A stretch of DNA of 64,000 nucleotides from Cephalopachus bancanus (Eukaryota; Chordata; Mammalia; Primates; Tarsiidae), in NCBI GenBank assembly GCA_027257055.1, contig JAPVLO010000179.1, positions 186,001-250,000 of the forward strand, in the 5' to 3' direction. The position numbers and the translations under genes were made by a program. Below the pieces are notes generated by a model. That model was given only the letters and a program-made list of their open reading frames with translations. It did no database searches and had not been told where the DNA came from. Shown here in pieces: positions 15,246 to 27,800 of the stretch (positions are counted from its first letter, which is position 1; every line of letters begins with the position of its first letter).

Positions 15246-15732
15246 GGGCTAAGCTGTACTTTAGTGATCTCTACTTGTTGTTTTTATTCATTTACGGTGA
15301 AATAACATTTGTTGCTCTTGTATTACATATGATTTTATTTGAACTTAAGTAACTCAGAAATAATAAACAGAACTTCTAAACTTCAGGCCTATCCTCCTGG
15401 CCCTTTCAAATTACCTGACCTACTACTGTCATTTTAGAAAGTGTGCTTATAGTCCTCGAGCAGTCCAAAATCATGCCTGCTTCATATTTAGCCCATGATA
15501 GCTTGTGCTCCTACAGTTTATTTTCCATGAAGTTTTTGTTTTTCTTCATCAGGACAAAATGACTTCATATCATCAACAGTATGACACCGTGAACTCTCCC
15601 AGAATCTTATTTAAACAGTAAATGTACAGGGAAACATTCTTAATAACATTCTTCACCAAGTTCTCCGAAATTCTGTTCTGAAATATACTAATTGCTCATT
15701 GCTGTCATTCTGGATTTTTCATCAAAATCCTG

Positions 15733-15840
15733 AGTTAGTGCTGGCACAATGGCACATGCCTGTCTTTAAGAGTCTGATGTGAATTTCTTAAGACTAGGAA
15801 TTCCAGACTAGTCTGAGACACCATTCAAAAAAAAAAAAAA
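15733..15840 (+). mobile_element. Alu left-monomer-like fragment
   Basis: A single worn monomer (gctggcacaatggcacatgc) ending in a 13-A run. Confidence 0.6.
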
Positions 15841-15928
15841 GAAAGAAGAAAAAGAATCCTGCGTTATTCTACATGCCTTTCTTTCATTTTTCTCTTTCTT
15901 TCATTCTTGTACTCCACCCCCCGTATTT

Positions 15929-16190
15929 TAGAGACAGGGTCCCACTCTGTTGCGCAGGCTGGAGTGCAGTGTTGCAATCATAGCTCACGATAGCCTTAAA
16001 CTCCCGGGGCTCAAGTGGTTCTATCACCTCATCCTCCCAAGTAGCTACCATGCCCTGCTAATTTTTTAGAATTTTTTGACAGAGAAGGGGAACTTGCTAT
16101 GTTGAATAGGTTGGTCTTGAACTCCTGGTCTCCTCCTGCTCCAGTTTTTCATGGTGCTGGGTTTACGGGTGTGAGCCACCCATGCTCAGC
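15929..16190 (-). mobile_element. Alu, diverged
   Basis: Reverse Alu from gagacagggtcccactctgt to gtgagccacccatgctcagc, with small deletions. Confidence 0.88.
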
Positions 16191-17280
16191 CTCTTCATTC
16201 AGACTTGTAATTGTGTGCCACCAAAAGGTAATATATTTGAAAAATGTTTTTCAGAAAAAGAAAGTATGTACAAGGATTTTTTTCTTTAGCCCTTTCACCG
16301 AGTAATGGAATTTTAGGTTTAAAATAAATTCCTTTTAATTTAAAAATGTGTCAAGTCTTTCTTTAGTTAAAAGATTCTTCAATTAAAAAAAAAATTTTTT
16401 TTCCTAACATTTGCTTTTTGTAAGGTGAATAATGTATGTCCTGGGTATTTTTTTAAACCATTTTTCTCCCGTTTCCAACATCTTTGTTTTCATTATGTTT
16501 TATATGTTGCCCTTCTCTTAGATCTCAAATTAAATATTTAACATGTCTAGTCTGTTCTTCTGTCCTTTGTAGAATATTTATTTTAGCAATATTATATATA
16601 AGTTTAGAATTCATACATATCTTGAATTCAAAAGACTTCTTGGTCTTTGATTACTTTTCTCACAGCAACTTTTTGATATGGTTTGTGCACTAAATGCTCT
16701 CTCTAACCTCCAAAGAGGTTACCCCCAAGAACCTACCCCTCTAAGAACTTATCCCTTTGCTTTCTACATAATTTACACTGTCTAGGATCAACTATCCTGT
16801 TGGCCCTTATCTTCCATTTACTTGATTTTTCTCAAATTTCTAGATTTCTTATTTTTAAAGGGAAAAACTCATTTTTTGTAGTTTGTGTGGAGAACCTTTC
16901 TGAGTGGTAGGCCTGTTAGCAGTGATCTGCAGTTCTCTCTAATTTTAGTCTTCCAGCTGAGTATGTTACCTATACAAGCTGGCTCTGAGTTTAAGTGACA
17001 CTCTGTTACTTCACTGGGAGAAATTTTTCATAACTACAGCAGTCCTCTCCTGTTTCCCTGAGTGGTTCCTTTGTTACACAATAGCTCACTAACTAAAACT
17101 AACATAAAATGTAACTGCCATTTGTGTTAACTAGCCAAAGAATCAACATTAGAAAAATGCCTCTGCACTCTGGGAAACAAATTTTTACAGCTTTCAAATC
17201 CCCAAACTCACTGGAAACTGTAGCTTAAAGATAGAAAAATAAAATATTAGGTGATTTTACACAGCATTTTCCAAATTTCC

Positions 17281-17648
17281 ATTTATTTATTTATTTATTT
17301 TTGAGTCGAGGTCTCACTCTGTTGCCCAGACTGGAATGCAGTAGCACAGTTACAACTCACTGCAGCCTTGACCTCCTGGGTTCAGGCAATCCTTTAGTCT
17401 CAGCTTCCTGAACCTAGTTACAACTCACTGCAGCCTTGACCTCCTGGGTTCAGGCAATCCTTTAGTCTCAGCTTCCTGAACCGCTGGGACTACAGGCCTG
17501 CATCAACACGGTTGGCTAATTTCTACAATTTTTTTGTAGAGACATGGTCTCACTATGTTGCCCAGGGTTTCGAATTCCTGAGCTCAAGCAATCCTCCTGC
17601 TTTGGCCTCCCAAAATGCTGAAATTACAGGTGTGGGCCACCACACTGC
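17281..17648 (-). mobile_element. Alu with 68-bp internal tandem duplication
   Basis: Reverse Alu preceded by (ATTT)n at 17,281-17,301. The segment at 17,348-17,415 is repeated immediately at 17,416-17,482 with no mismatch that I can see. That makes the element about 68 bp longer than normal. Confidence 0.92.
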
Positions 17649-18676
17649 CTTAATTTCAATTTCTAAACCTCAATTCTCTGAAGTAAAGGTTAGATATTTT
17701 AATTCTACCTTAGAGGAGAAAAGTAGTCATGCATCTATTTCAAAATAAATTGCCAGATGAGAACTTATTTTCACTGTATAGTAATAGCTACTGGTAAGAC
17801 AATCACAGTTAAGAGTTTAAGGATGAGGTGGGGAGAGAAAAGAATATAATCACCAGCTGAAAATGTTAAGTCTAAAAGCAAAACCTACATTAAGAAATAA
17901 AATCAAGTACCACAGCACTCCATATACTCCCTCAATTTGTCATCATACAATGACAAAAAAAATCTACTAAATAGTAGAATATAAACTGATTCTATAAATA
18001 ATCAAGATGTTTTCCCTCTGATAAAAGATTTGTATCACTACAAAAATTTTGACGTCACTAAAGTAAACTGACAAAATCACCCAATCTCAGCTATTCCATC
18101 ATAAATATATACATTACATGAAGGTCCTTTTAACCAAGACTAGATAAAACATTTTTCTGCATCAAGGATGATACAACTATAGCTGAAATCATTTAAATAT
18201 ATGCATTTACAATTAATATTTTTAAGCCAAAGGTCTTTTGTTAGTGTTCTGCCCAAATGTACCCTTTATACAGAGTTTTAGTCTTAAATATCGAGTAATA
18301 TCTCACTGCTATAATTATGTGACAGACTCACTTTAAGTTGCTAAGCACTGGTAGAAATTTCATTCTTAAGAAAAATCAACAAGCTAATATTTTAAACAAA
18401 AAAAACTATTAACTTTGGTATTTGCAATAAACAATCTTACATGTTTTGGGCAAATACACTTGACATTTTTTGACAACTATATTTAAGTGAACTTCAAAAA
18501 TAAGCATCTAATAGCCTGTTATGTATCATAAAATTTGAAGACTTACATTAGTTTGCAGTCATTCAGAGAACACTGCAGCTGCAGTCAGAACTTCCCATTT
18601 ATTTTTCATACACACACACACAAGTCAAAGATTTTTCAAAAGACATTGCTAAAGAGTGAATTTTTACAGTGAATGT

Positions 18677-18741
18677 TAATTTAGGTATTCAAAATTTCTT
18701 TCCTTTTTTCTCCTAATTTAGGTATTCAAAATTTCTTTCCT
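18677..18741 (+). repeat. 28-bp direct repeat, 37-bp spacing
   Basis: taatttaggtattcaaaatt plus tctttcct occurs at 18,677 and again at 18,714, separated by nine T/C bases. No transposon is recognised here. Confidence 0.9.
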
Positions 18742-21562
18742 CTAAAACTTGACATATATTTTTCATTAAAAATTACTTCACCTGGAATTAAAAATTTGTA
18801 CATTTTGGAACTTGGCTGATATATATTAATCCACATCTGTATGTGCTTTATTTGTTTAAGAAATAAATGGAGGCAAGTTGGTGATATTTATATTTTAAAA
18901 GTTTAACTCTGTGTGTAAAGTGTGCCACATGTTACAAAGCAGAAGAGAGAAAGTAAAGCGTGCAAATGCTGTAATAACATTTCTTTTAATTGGTTAATAA
19001 GTGGCCATTAGATAAAAGTGTATCTCATTGCCAGTGATGCTGTATGCTCAGCCCTCTGCACATAAGAGATACTATAAGTGCTTTTTTCATTTCTTCTGAG
19101 CACTAATACCACAGGGATATATGAAAGAGGTGCTGAATACCAAACAAACAGGGTGCTTGCTGTATTCAACAACTTTAGAAATATGCTAAATCAAAAGAGG
19201 TTGTGGACAGTCCTATTAAATAAAACAAAGTTCCTGGGTTATAAATAGATTGTGATTTTCTGTATTAGGCCTAAACCCTATTATCTAACAAAGACACTAG
19301 AGGTGATTAACACATGCCATTTGGAAAGAAAGAAGACAAAATATTTACATTTTAAGTTTACATGTTAAATGAAAACTTCTTTAAGTCTAGGTACACTAAT
19401 TAGTGCAAACTACTTTATAAAATGCTCTATTCAAGTTTAGACTACTAATTATTAAACCTGCTGATATATATTTGACACTCTAAAAATACCTTATGTAATC
19501 TCTTCCTGCAGTCTTTATACTTCTAAAGTTAAGGAGTTTGTTTTAAAGTTTCCTAAAGTGTTGCTTCTTCCTCCTTATGGTTAAACTGTTGCCATTACAT
19601 AATCCACTTGATAAAAAATTCTGGTATATTCTGACATATAATTCTTTTTTTGGATCTCTTGACTTATTAACTGTTAAAACTCCACAGAAGCATATACCAA
19701 TAGTTGTATATTCATAGTTCCTGAAATATAAAACTGAGGAAACGAATTTCACAAATTATGACAATATAATAGTATAATTCCCTACTTTTACAATGAAAAA
19801 AATGAGGCTTCAAAGTACTGGTCATTTTGTGTATTTTATGACACAGAAATGCACGCAGTAAACAGCAGGTAATAACATATCACTGTATGTTTAAAAGTTT
19901 TCTAAGTTGTCTAAAGTAGACTCTAAAAGTATCTTGTTTATTTATTATGATAGTGTATTTCCTTGGGTAAGTTGAAGTGTGCAAGTGAGAAAAGTTTATA
20001 GCAGCTGCTTAATAAACAAAGCCAGATTACTGGCAAGGTAAGACAAAAAAAAAAGGTAAATAGTCCTTCTGACAGTGACTGGCATTTAAAACTTTGTCCA
20101 CTGGGTACTCTAAGTAATAAGACCAGTGTCTGGCAAAGTTGTTAACAAAAATCTCTACTTTGGCAATTAATAAGTGCCAGAAAGTATAGAGGGGGCACTA
20201 TGTGACACTTCTCTGTTTCCATAATTGCAGTTTATGAGCAAGATCTGGCACTGTGAATATGACTGAGTTCTCAACAAGGTGGCAAGAAGCAATTATTTGC
20301 AGCAGACACTATTATTAGACAAGATTTCTGTACAGGAAGATAATGTGCAATTAATTAGTATAAGAAATAGGCAGAAATTTTGGGGGAAAAAGACTAAATA
20401 ATTATGTGAATTTAAAAGTGTCACACATTTATATATAAATTAATTGTATTAACAAAGTCATGTATTCCTGCAACAACATAAAAAATGTTTGCTATGCATG
20501 ATATAAGAAGCTTGCACCAAACATGGAAATCAATTATATCACTAAGCACAATGCTTATTTCAGCTGATGTTTCTTTTCCATGAAGGAGGCAGTGCACTGA
20601 TTTACATTCTGGCACAAACTCCTTATTTTGAGGACTGACAACAAATAAGCTTATGGAATGGCTACTCTGAGTTGCAAGGACATAAAGCACAATGCTTAAC
20701 AGAATAAACCATATTTAGAATGCTACATATATAACAACCTTTAATTTACTCCAAATTAATTACGTTCTGAAATTCATAGTCTTCGTTATGATCTAACTTT
20801 GCAACACTTAAAGTGCATCTGTCACATGGATGACATGCTGTATCAGATGGATAACGTTATCAGGCTTCACACATTACATCTACAGGCACTTAATTCTTGA
20901 TGAAATATTAATATGTTCTAAATTTAGATTGGATTTTAGTATGGTAAAGTCTAATAAGGACCTCATGTAAATTAATAAATTGTGGGTATTTTCATCAGTC
21001 TTTTTTAGCAACTCCGAAATCTTTGTATGATACTTACTGAAGATTTTTTGCATCATTCCTTGAGGGACTTTGATCAAGCAATAATTCAGGTACATTCACC
21101 ATGTAGAAAATAAATATTCTGAAAAATCAATACATAGCTGATGAACACATGAAACAATCAAGATCAGTGAAAATCAAAAAGGTTCTAGAAGATGTGTTCT
21201 GCTCTAATTAAACATGTGAGTTTAAATAAAATACCCATCTTTTTCTGTGGGAGAATTTGTTGTAGCACTTCTTCCTAATGGCAAGTTTATAACAAAAACT
21301 ACTTTTCACAGCTAGCTTTCTGGAGAGACCAAAATGAAAGAACTCGTATCCCTAATAATAGACTTAACATACCATACAAATAATTTCTACTTTTCAAATT
21401 ATATTTTACTTTCTCATGGAAGTCAAAGCAATTTCAGCTACTACAGTCTTGATCCTACATAGCACAAAGATGTTCAAAGGACTTTTAGCATGTAACTGGT
21501 AGATGGACTTAGAATATTATGAAAGTAGAAATTGAAAGGGTTAGTGGATTATCATGTTTTCT

Positions 21563-21650
21563 TCTTAATCAGCTGTATCCCCAGTGCTTAAACAATGCCT
21601 AATACATAATGGGTGCTCAAAAATACCTGTTGAGTAATTGAACTGAAGGA
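21563..21650 (+). repeat. Probable L2 fragment
   Basis: tgtatccccagtgcttaaac … cataatgggtgctcaaaaat … gttgagtaattgaa is the usual worn L2 3'-end text. Confidence 0.5.
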
Positions 21651-23609
21651 AAAGTAGGATGACTCCTTATTACTTATTATATATATGAATGATGTTACCC
21701 TTAATTAAGATAGGAAAAGCAAGAAGAGGAGTGTAAATGGTGGAAGTTCCATTTCAGTATGAATTTTGAGCTTTCTGTGAGGAAATCTCAGTGGTAATAT
21801 TCAGAGGGCAGACAAATATATAATTAGAAAATTAAGAGAAAGGTTCTGAGATAGATATATTTGAAAACCCTCACCGTATAAATGGTTGTAAACACTGTAA
21901 ATGTGAGTGAAATCTGTTTGGGAAAACATGAAGCCTGAGAAGAAGGTCCAGAAAGCAAAATCTTTGGGAACACCAACACACAGATGTACAGGAAGGAAAT
22001 TATGAAGATGTAAAGACAAGATTCTAGAACGTAGCTGAGAAGAAACAATTTGGAAAGTTGGATGAAAGTTAATGTTCCGGAAATCAAGGCAAGAGAATTC
22101 TGGGAGGAACATGATCAACAAAGAATTTCAAAGAACAAAGACTAAAACACAGCTAAGGGATTTGGCAATGAGGAGAATATGTGCTCTTAATAAAAACAGA
22201 TTCCATGGAGGAAAACCAGTCTGTAATATACCTTAAGAGGCTTAGCTGTAAGGGAAAGGGCATAGAAGATTAAACAAACAGGAATGAAGGACAAGAGAAG
22301 ATTTTGTTGAGTCTTGTGTACAAAAATATTATCACATGATTGTGTCAAGCACTACACTTCAACCTCTTTTCCCGGTGCACAAATCACCTCCTCCTATGCC
22401 ACTAGCCCCCTAACACATGCCTCATTAGCAGCCTCATTATACCCTTCCAGGTTTTGCTCCATGCTTATGGAATTTTACACAAATGTACACACATATACAG
22501 ATTTTAAAAAACACTGTTCATTCTACAAAAAATTTTATTCGATTCTTGTATGTATTTATTGCTTATGCTCCAACTGTTTCTTTTTCTCCCTTTTAAATTC
22601 CGATAAGTAACTATTATTCACAAGTTGGCTCTGTTAGGTCTCCAGGATCTCTTCTCCAAGTCTTTTATCTTTTCTTTAATGATTCTACAGTACTTTTGCT
22701 ATGTGTTGTAAAAATTATTTTACTTCATTTTTCAGTCTAATAACTGAAGTCTCCACAGTGACCATTCCTCAGTTCATCTATGGAGTTGTCTGGTCATAGT
22801 TTGCTAACTCTGAAAAGTCTTTCTGTGCTGTAGTCAAATTTTCTTAAGTGCCCGCTTTTGTTATCATTAAAGTGATGCTTCTTCTAACAGTTTTACTTAG
22901 CTAGGTTAACATTCTATTTATTCACATTGATCATTCTCTCACATTTCTAGGCAACCTTGGAGGGTTGTTAACTCATTGCAACTTAATGTTGGAACAGTCC
23001 CAGTGGCAGCTCTCCTGCAAATGGCGGAAGGTAAAATAGCCTTCACCCTGTGGTTACCAGTCAGCAGCTGAAGTACCAAGAGGCATCCTCCCTGTTCACT
23101 AACTCCAGGTCTTCTCCTAACTTTCCCAGTCCTAGTGATGAAATAAACAAGCCTACACATTCAGCTATTCCTTGGATTTATGGGGAATGAAGAGTACTGG
23201 GATAATCCCCAGGGGCCAGTCCCCTATCCTAATTCAACAAATACTTATCAAGAAATAGCTATATAGCAAACATGTAAGGAGTCTACATTTTTACTGGAGA
23301 GTTAAGAGGTAAAAATATACTAAAAGTAAAGTTGCTACCTTCATAATTTTTCCTGCAGTTTTAGCTCCATTCATGTGTTACTTCCTTCAAATACTTATGT
23401 CAATCCTTTACCAATGATATATTTTTCTCTCTTCATTCCCCACTTGCCCCATTTCCTTTTCCTATAATTAGTCCTGCGCTTTTGAATAGGTGATAGGTTA
23501 GTGGAGGCCCTAAATATTCCCTAAGTGAAACAAAGGAACTTTCACTATTGCTGGTCCCTTCTCAAAATCATAGATTACCTATCAATCTTTTTCCTTAAGA
23601 TATAATCTG

Positions 23610-23903
23610 AGGCCAGGCTCGGTGGCTCAGCCTGTAATTCCAGCACTTTGAGAGGCTGAGGCGAGTGGATTGCCTGAGCCCGGGTTTGAGACCAGACTGC
23701 GTCTCTACAGTAAATTAAAAAAATAGCCAGGTGCGATAGTGCACACCTGTAGTTCCGGCCACTTGGAAGGTTGGCTGAGGTGGAAGGATCGCCGGGGCCC
23801 AGCAAGCTGATGCTGGGGTGGCCATGAGTGTGCCACTGCACTCCAGCCTGGGCGAAGGAGTGAGACTCCAACTAAAAACAAACAAACAAACAAACAAACA
23901 AAC
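23610..23903 (+). mobile_element. Alu (lineage-specific) with (AAAC)n tail
   Basis: ggccaggctcggtggctcag start. The tail is expanded to seven AAAC units at 23,876-23,903. Confidence 0.92.
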
Positions 23904-23931
23904 ATATAATCTGAAGTATTTCTCTTCTCTT

Positions 23932-24196
23932 GCCTGGGTCTCATGCTGTTACCTAGACTGGAGTGCAATAGCATGCTCATGACTTACCACAGACTTGAAT
24001 TCCTGAGCTCAGGTGATCCACCTCAGCCTAAGTAGCTGGGACTACATGCACACACAATGATGTCTGGCTGAGTTTATTTGTAGAGATGAGGTGTCACTCT
24101 ACAGCCTAGGCTGGTCTCAAACTCCTGGGCTCAAGCAATCCACTTGCCTTGACCTCCCAAAATGCTGGGATTACAAGCATGAGCCACCACATCTAA
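23932..24196 (-). mobile_element. Alu, diverged
   Basis: Reverse Alu body (acctagactggagtgcaata … ggattacaagcatgagccac), facing the 23,610 copy with only about 30 bp between them: an inverted Alu pair. Confidence 0.88.
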
Positions 24197-24637
24197 ATTC
24201 TTTAGTACTAAGAATTTCTTAGTATTAAAAAAAAAAAAAGGTTTACCAATATCCTGGATCTAATATGTGCCATTTACCTTCACTGAGTTTGTAAAAAATT
24301 TTCCCAGAGAATAAATCACCTACTAAATAATGCTTAATTTTTCAGTCTTGCTCATTTATAAAAAGTTTGATATATCTTTTAAATCATGTTTATCTTTTTC
24401 TATAGGGTCTCTTTTTTCTTTTCCAAACAATTTAGTTATTAAAGAACCAAAGCTGTTTAGGTTTCTCACAATCTTCATTTTGCTGATGGCATACTCTTGG
24501 TGTAGTTTAATATGTTCTCTGTGGGTTAAATTTATAAAGACATTTCTCCTTATCTATAATGAGATTACCTGTGATAGAGGTTCATATATGAAAGGCAAGA
24601 TAAACGATTTTTTCTTTACATGCCTTTATTATTATTT

Positions 24638-24765
24638 TTGTAACAGACAGGATCTTGCTATATTACCTAGGTTGGTCCTTATGCTCCTGGCCTCAAGGGC
24701 TCTTCCTGCCTCCATCTCCTGTGTAGCTGGGCTACAGGTAGGCCACAGTGTTCAGCTACTGGCCT
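24638..24765 (-). mobile_element. Alu monomer fragment
   Basis: Single reverse monomer: acaggatcttgctatattac … ggccacagtgttcagct. Confidence 0.7.
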
Positions 24766-24879
24766 AATTGTTTAGATGGCAAACTAGTTGTCTATAATCC
24801 TTGGATGACAATGAATTAATTTTAAAAATGACCATCATAAAAAATTCAGCAAAATAGGTGTCTAGAGACATAAGACACT

Positions 24880-27800
24880 CATCCTCTCTAGAAAGATGAA
24901 CAAAAACCACAAATAGATAATCATACCTGGAATAAAACATCTAGAAGAGAACACTAGAGTCCAATAAAGAAGTCATGGGAAACACCTGAGGGCACAGAAG
25001 GAAGCAAGTATCCTGATCAGTCAAGATCTGCTTGGAGTCCAGAGGGACTTCATCTTATGGGGAAAGGGTGAGAGAACTTCAATAGGCCACAATTCCACCA
25101 TGAAATGCTGTAATCTGAACCACAGGAGAACCCCTCTATTCATACAAACCTTGGTAATAGTGTGGGCAATGATGTGAAAACCCCACAAAGACACCGCACC
25201 AGACAGGAAACTTGTGACGGATCACTCAACTTTATCCTGAGGTCTAAGTGGCTGCAGCTGGGTACCACTGTGATGGTATAGCCTTCACAGTACTGCATCC
25301 TGCCCTGGGATCCACAGACCCCACATCTCCACACCCTGGGAGCTTCTACTGACATTGTTTTAGTGTCTACCTGGAGGGCTACAATGGCACAGTGCAAGCT
25401 GGACCCAAAGGTGCTATGGAGTCACTAGTAATCCAGCCCATAGAGAGTACTACTCTTTAGGGAAAGGACATGCAGTGATGCAAAAAGGCACCCCTAAGAC
25501 AAAGGAAACCAAAGTACATGTTTTTCAGAGCCCAAGAGCTCCCTATCTAGCACTGTGCCTCAGCAGCACAAACTCTGTGCTCAGCCTTGCAAACAGAGAG
25601 TGAGATCCCCTCCCACTGACTGAGAAGCCTCTGTGCTTGGGTTCACCCTTCTTCCCCTCCACACACTGTTATAGGCATAGCTGCCGGTGCTGCCACTAGT
25701 GGCTGAGATACACAATATGAAGGATTGCCTGTCTGGCCCTGAAATGATGACTGTGCCCCCACAGGTGGCGTGGCCTCTGTGTCTGGGCTCACGTGTGAAG
25801 GGCGGGCTCCATCCCCACCTCTGCATGGTTCTGCATTGCTGCTGCTGCTGCAGAGACTGAGAGACCCTGAGAGCTGTTATCTGGGGCTGTGGGTGGCAAA
25901 CCCACACTGCAGCAATTGCCAGCACCAGCATGCATCAAGGAAATCAGATATTAATGACACTGTTTACAGCTGAAGAAATCACACAGAGACTACAGTGCCT
26001 CATGCACCCAGAATCAAAGTCCTACCCAACTAATATCATCAGTACATCTTCAGGAAAAAGTCCTTCCCTACAAAAGTGTATTCAAAAAGCTGGGGGAAAA
26101 AAGTAACTATTATACCAGAAGCACAGATATCAATGTAAGGACACAAGAAGAAAAAAAAACAAGAAAAAATGGCACCTCCAAAAGAATACAATAATTCCCC
26201 AGCAACAGTTAAAAATAAATTAAAGAAATTCTGGGGAAAAGTTCAAAATTATGACACTAATGAAGCTCAGAGAGATAAAAGATAATTCCAAAAAATAATA
26301 TAAATGAACGAGAAATGTACCATAGAGATAAGACATCATAAAAAGAACCAAATCCTAGAACCTAAGAATTCCCTAAATGAAATACAAAGTTCACCTGAAA
26401 ACTTCAACAATAGACTAGACTGAGCAGAAGACAAAATCCCAGAATTTGAAGATAAATATTTTCAAATAACCCAGATTAAAACAAAAAAAGAATGAACAGA
26501 TTCTTCATGATATATGGGACACCATAAAGCGACCAAATATATAAACTATTGGTATCCCCAAAGGTGAAGAGAGAATGAAAGGGCTCGAAAACCTGTTTAA
26601 TAAAATAATTTTTCAAAAACTTCCCAAGTCTAGCAAAAGATTTAGACACCCAAATACAGGACACTCAATAATCCCCAATTGGATATAATGCAAAAAAAGT
26701 CATCGCCCCAGCACATTATAATCAAAGTGTCTAAAGTCAATAACAAAGAAAAAATTCTAAATACAGCAAGAGAAAAGTGCCTAATTCCCCCCAAAAGAGA
26801 GATCTCCCCATAAGACTAACAGCAGACTTTTCAGCAGAAACCTTAAGGTCAGGTGAGAATATGTGGATATACTCAAAGTGCTGAAAGAACAAAACCTGTC
26901 ACCCAAAGATAATATCTCCAGTAAAATTATCTCATAAAAGATAGAGTAATAAAGTCAATCCCAGACAAACAAATGCTGAGAGAATCCATCACCACTAGAC
27001 CTGCCTTAACAGAAATGCTCAAGGGAATCTTAAACCTGGAAGCAAAATGACAACAGGTGCCATCATGAAAACACACAAAAATATATAATTCACTGGTAAA
27101 GTATACACACAAATGAAGAAGAGAAAAGACTCAAATGGTACTACCAGAGAAAACGAACAAATCACTAGGAAAATTAAGAGAAAAAGAAAGGAACAAGGAA
27201 TATACAAAATAACCAGAAAACAGTGAACAAAATAATAGGAACAAAACATCAGATATCAATAATAACCTTGAATGTAAATGAATTAAAATCTCTACCTAAA
27301 AAAAAGAGACTGGCTGAATGGATTAAAAAAATACCCATGATCCAACTATTTGCTGCTAATAAGGAACACATTTTATCTGTAAAGACACAGACTAAAAAGA
27401 GATAGAAAAAGATCATTCCATGCAAAAACCAAAAGTGAGTAGAATGAACTATACTAATATCAGTTAAATAGACTTTAACAGTAAAGAAAAAGAAAAAAGG
27501 GTTATTATATAATAGTAAAGGAATAAATTCAGCAAAAAAAAGTAACAATTCTAAATATATATGTGCACCTAACACTGGAGCACCCAGATTCATAAAGCAA
27601 CTATTACTACACATAAAAAAAGAAATAGACGCCAATACAATAATAGTGGAACCTTCAACATTCGACTCACAGCACTAGACAGATAATCCAGACCAAAAAA
27701 AAAGAAACACTGGACTTAAAGCTAGACTTTAGACCAAATGAACCTAACAGATACTCACAGAACATTTTATCCAACAATTGCAGAACACACATTCTCATCA

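Noticed and set aside
22939..23160. 73-codon minus-strand frame (MCRLVYFITRTGKVRRRPGV…)
   Set aside because: No recognisable family, no splice or promoter context, and a length expected by chance in 64 kb.
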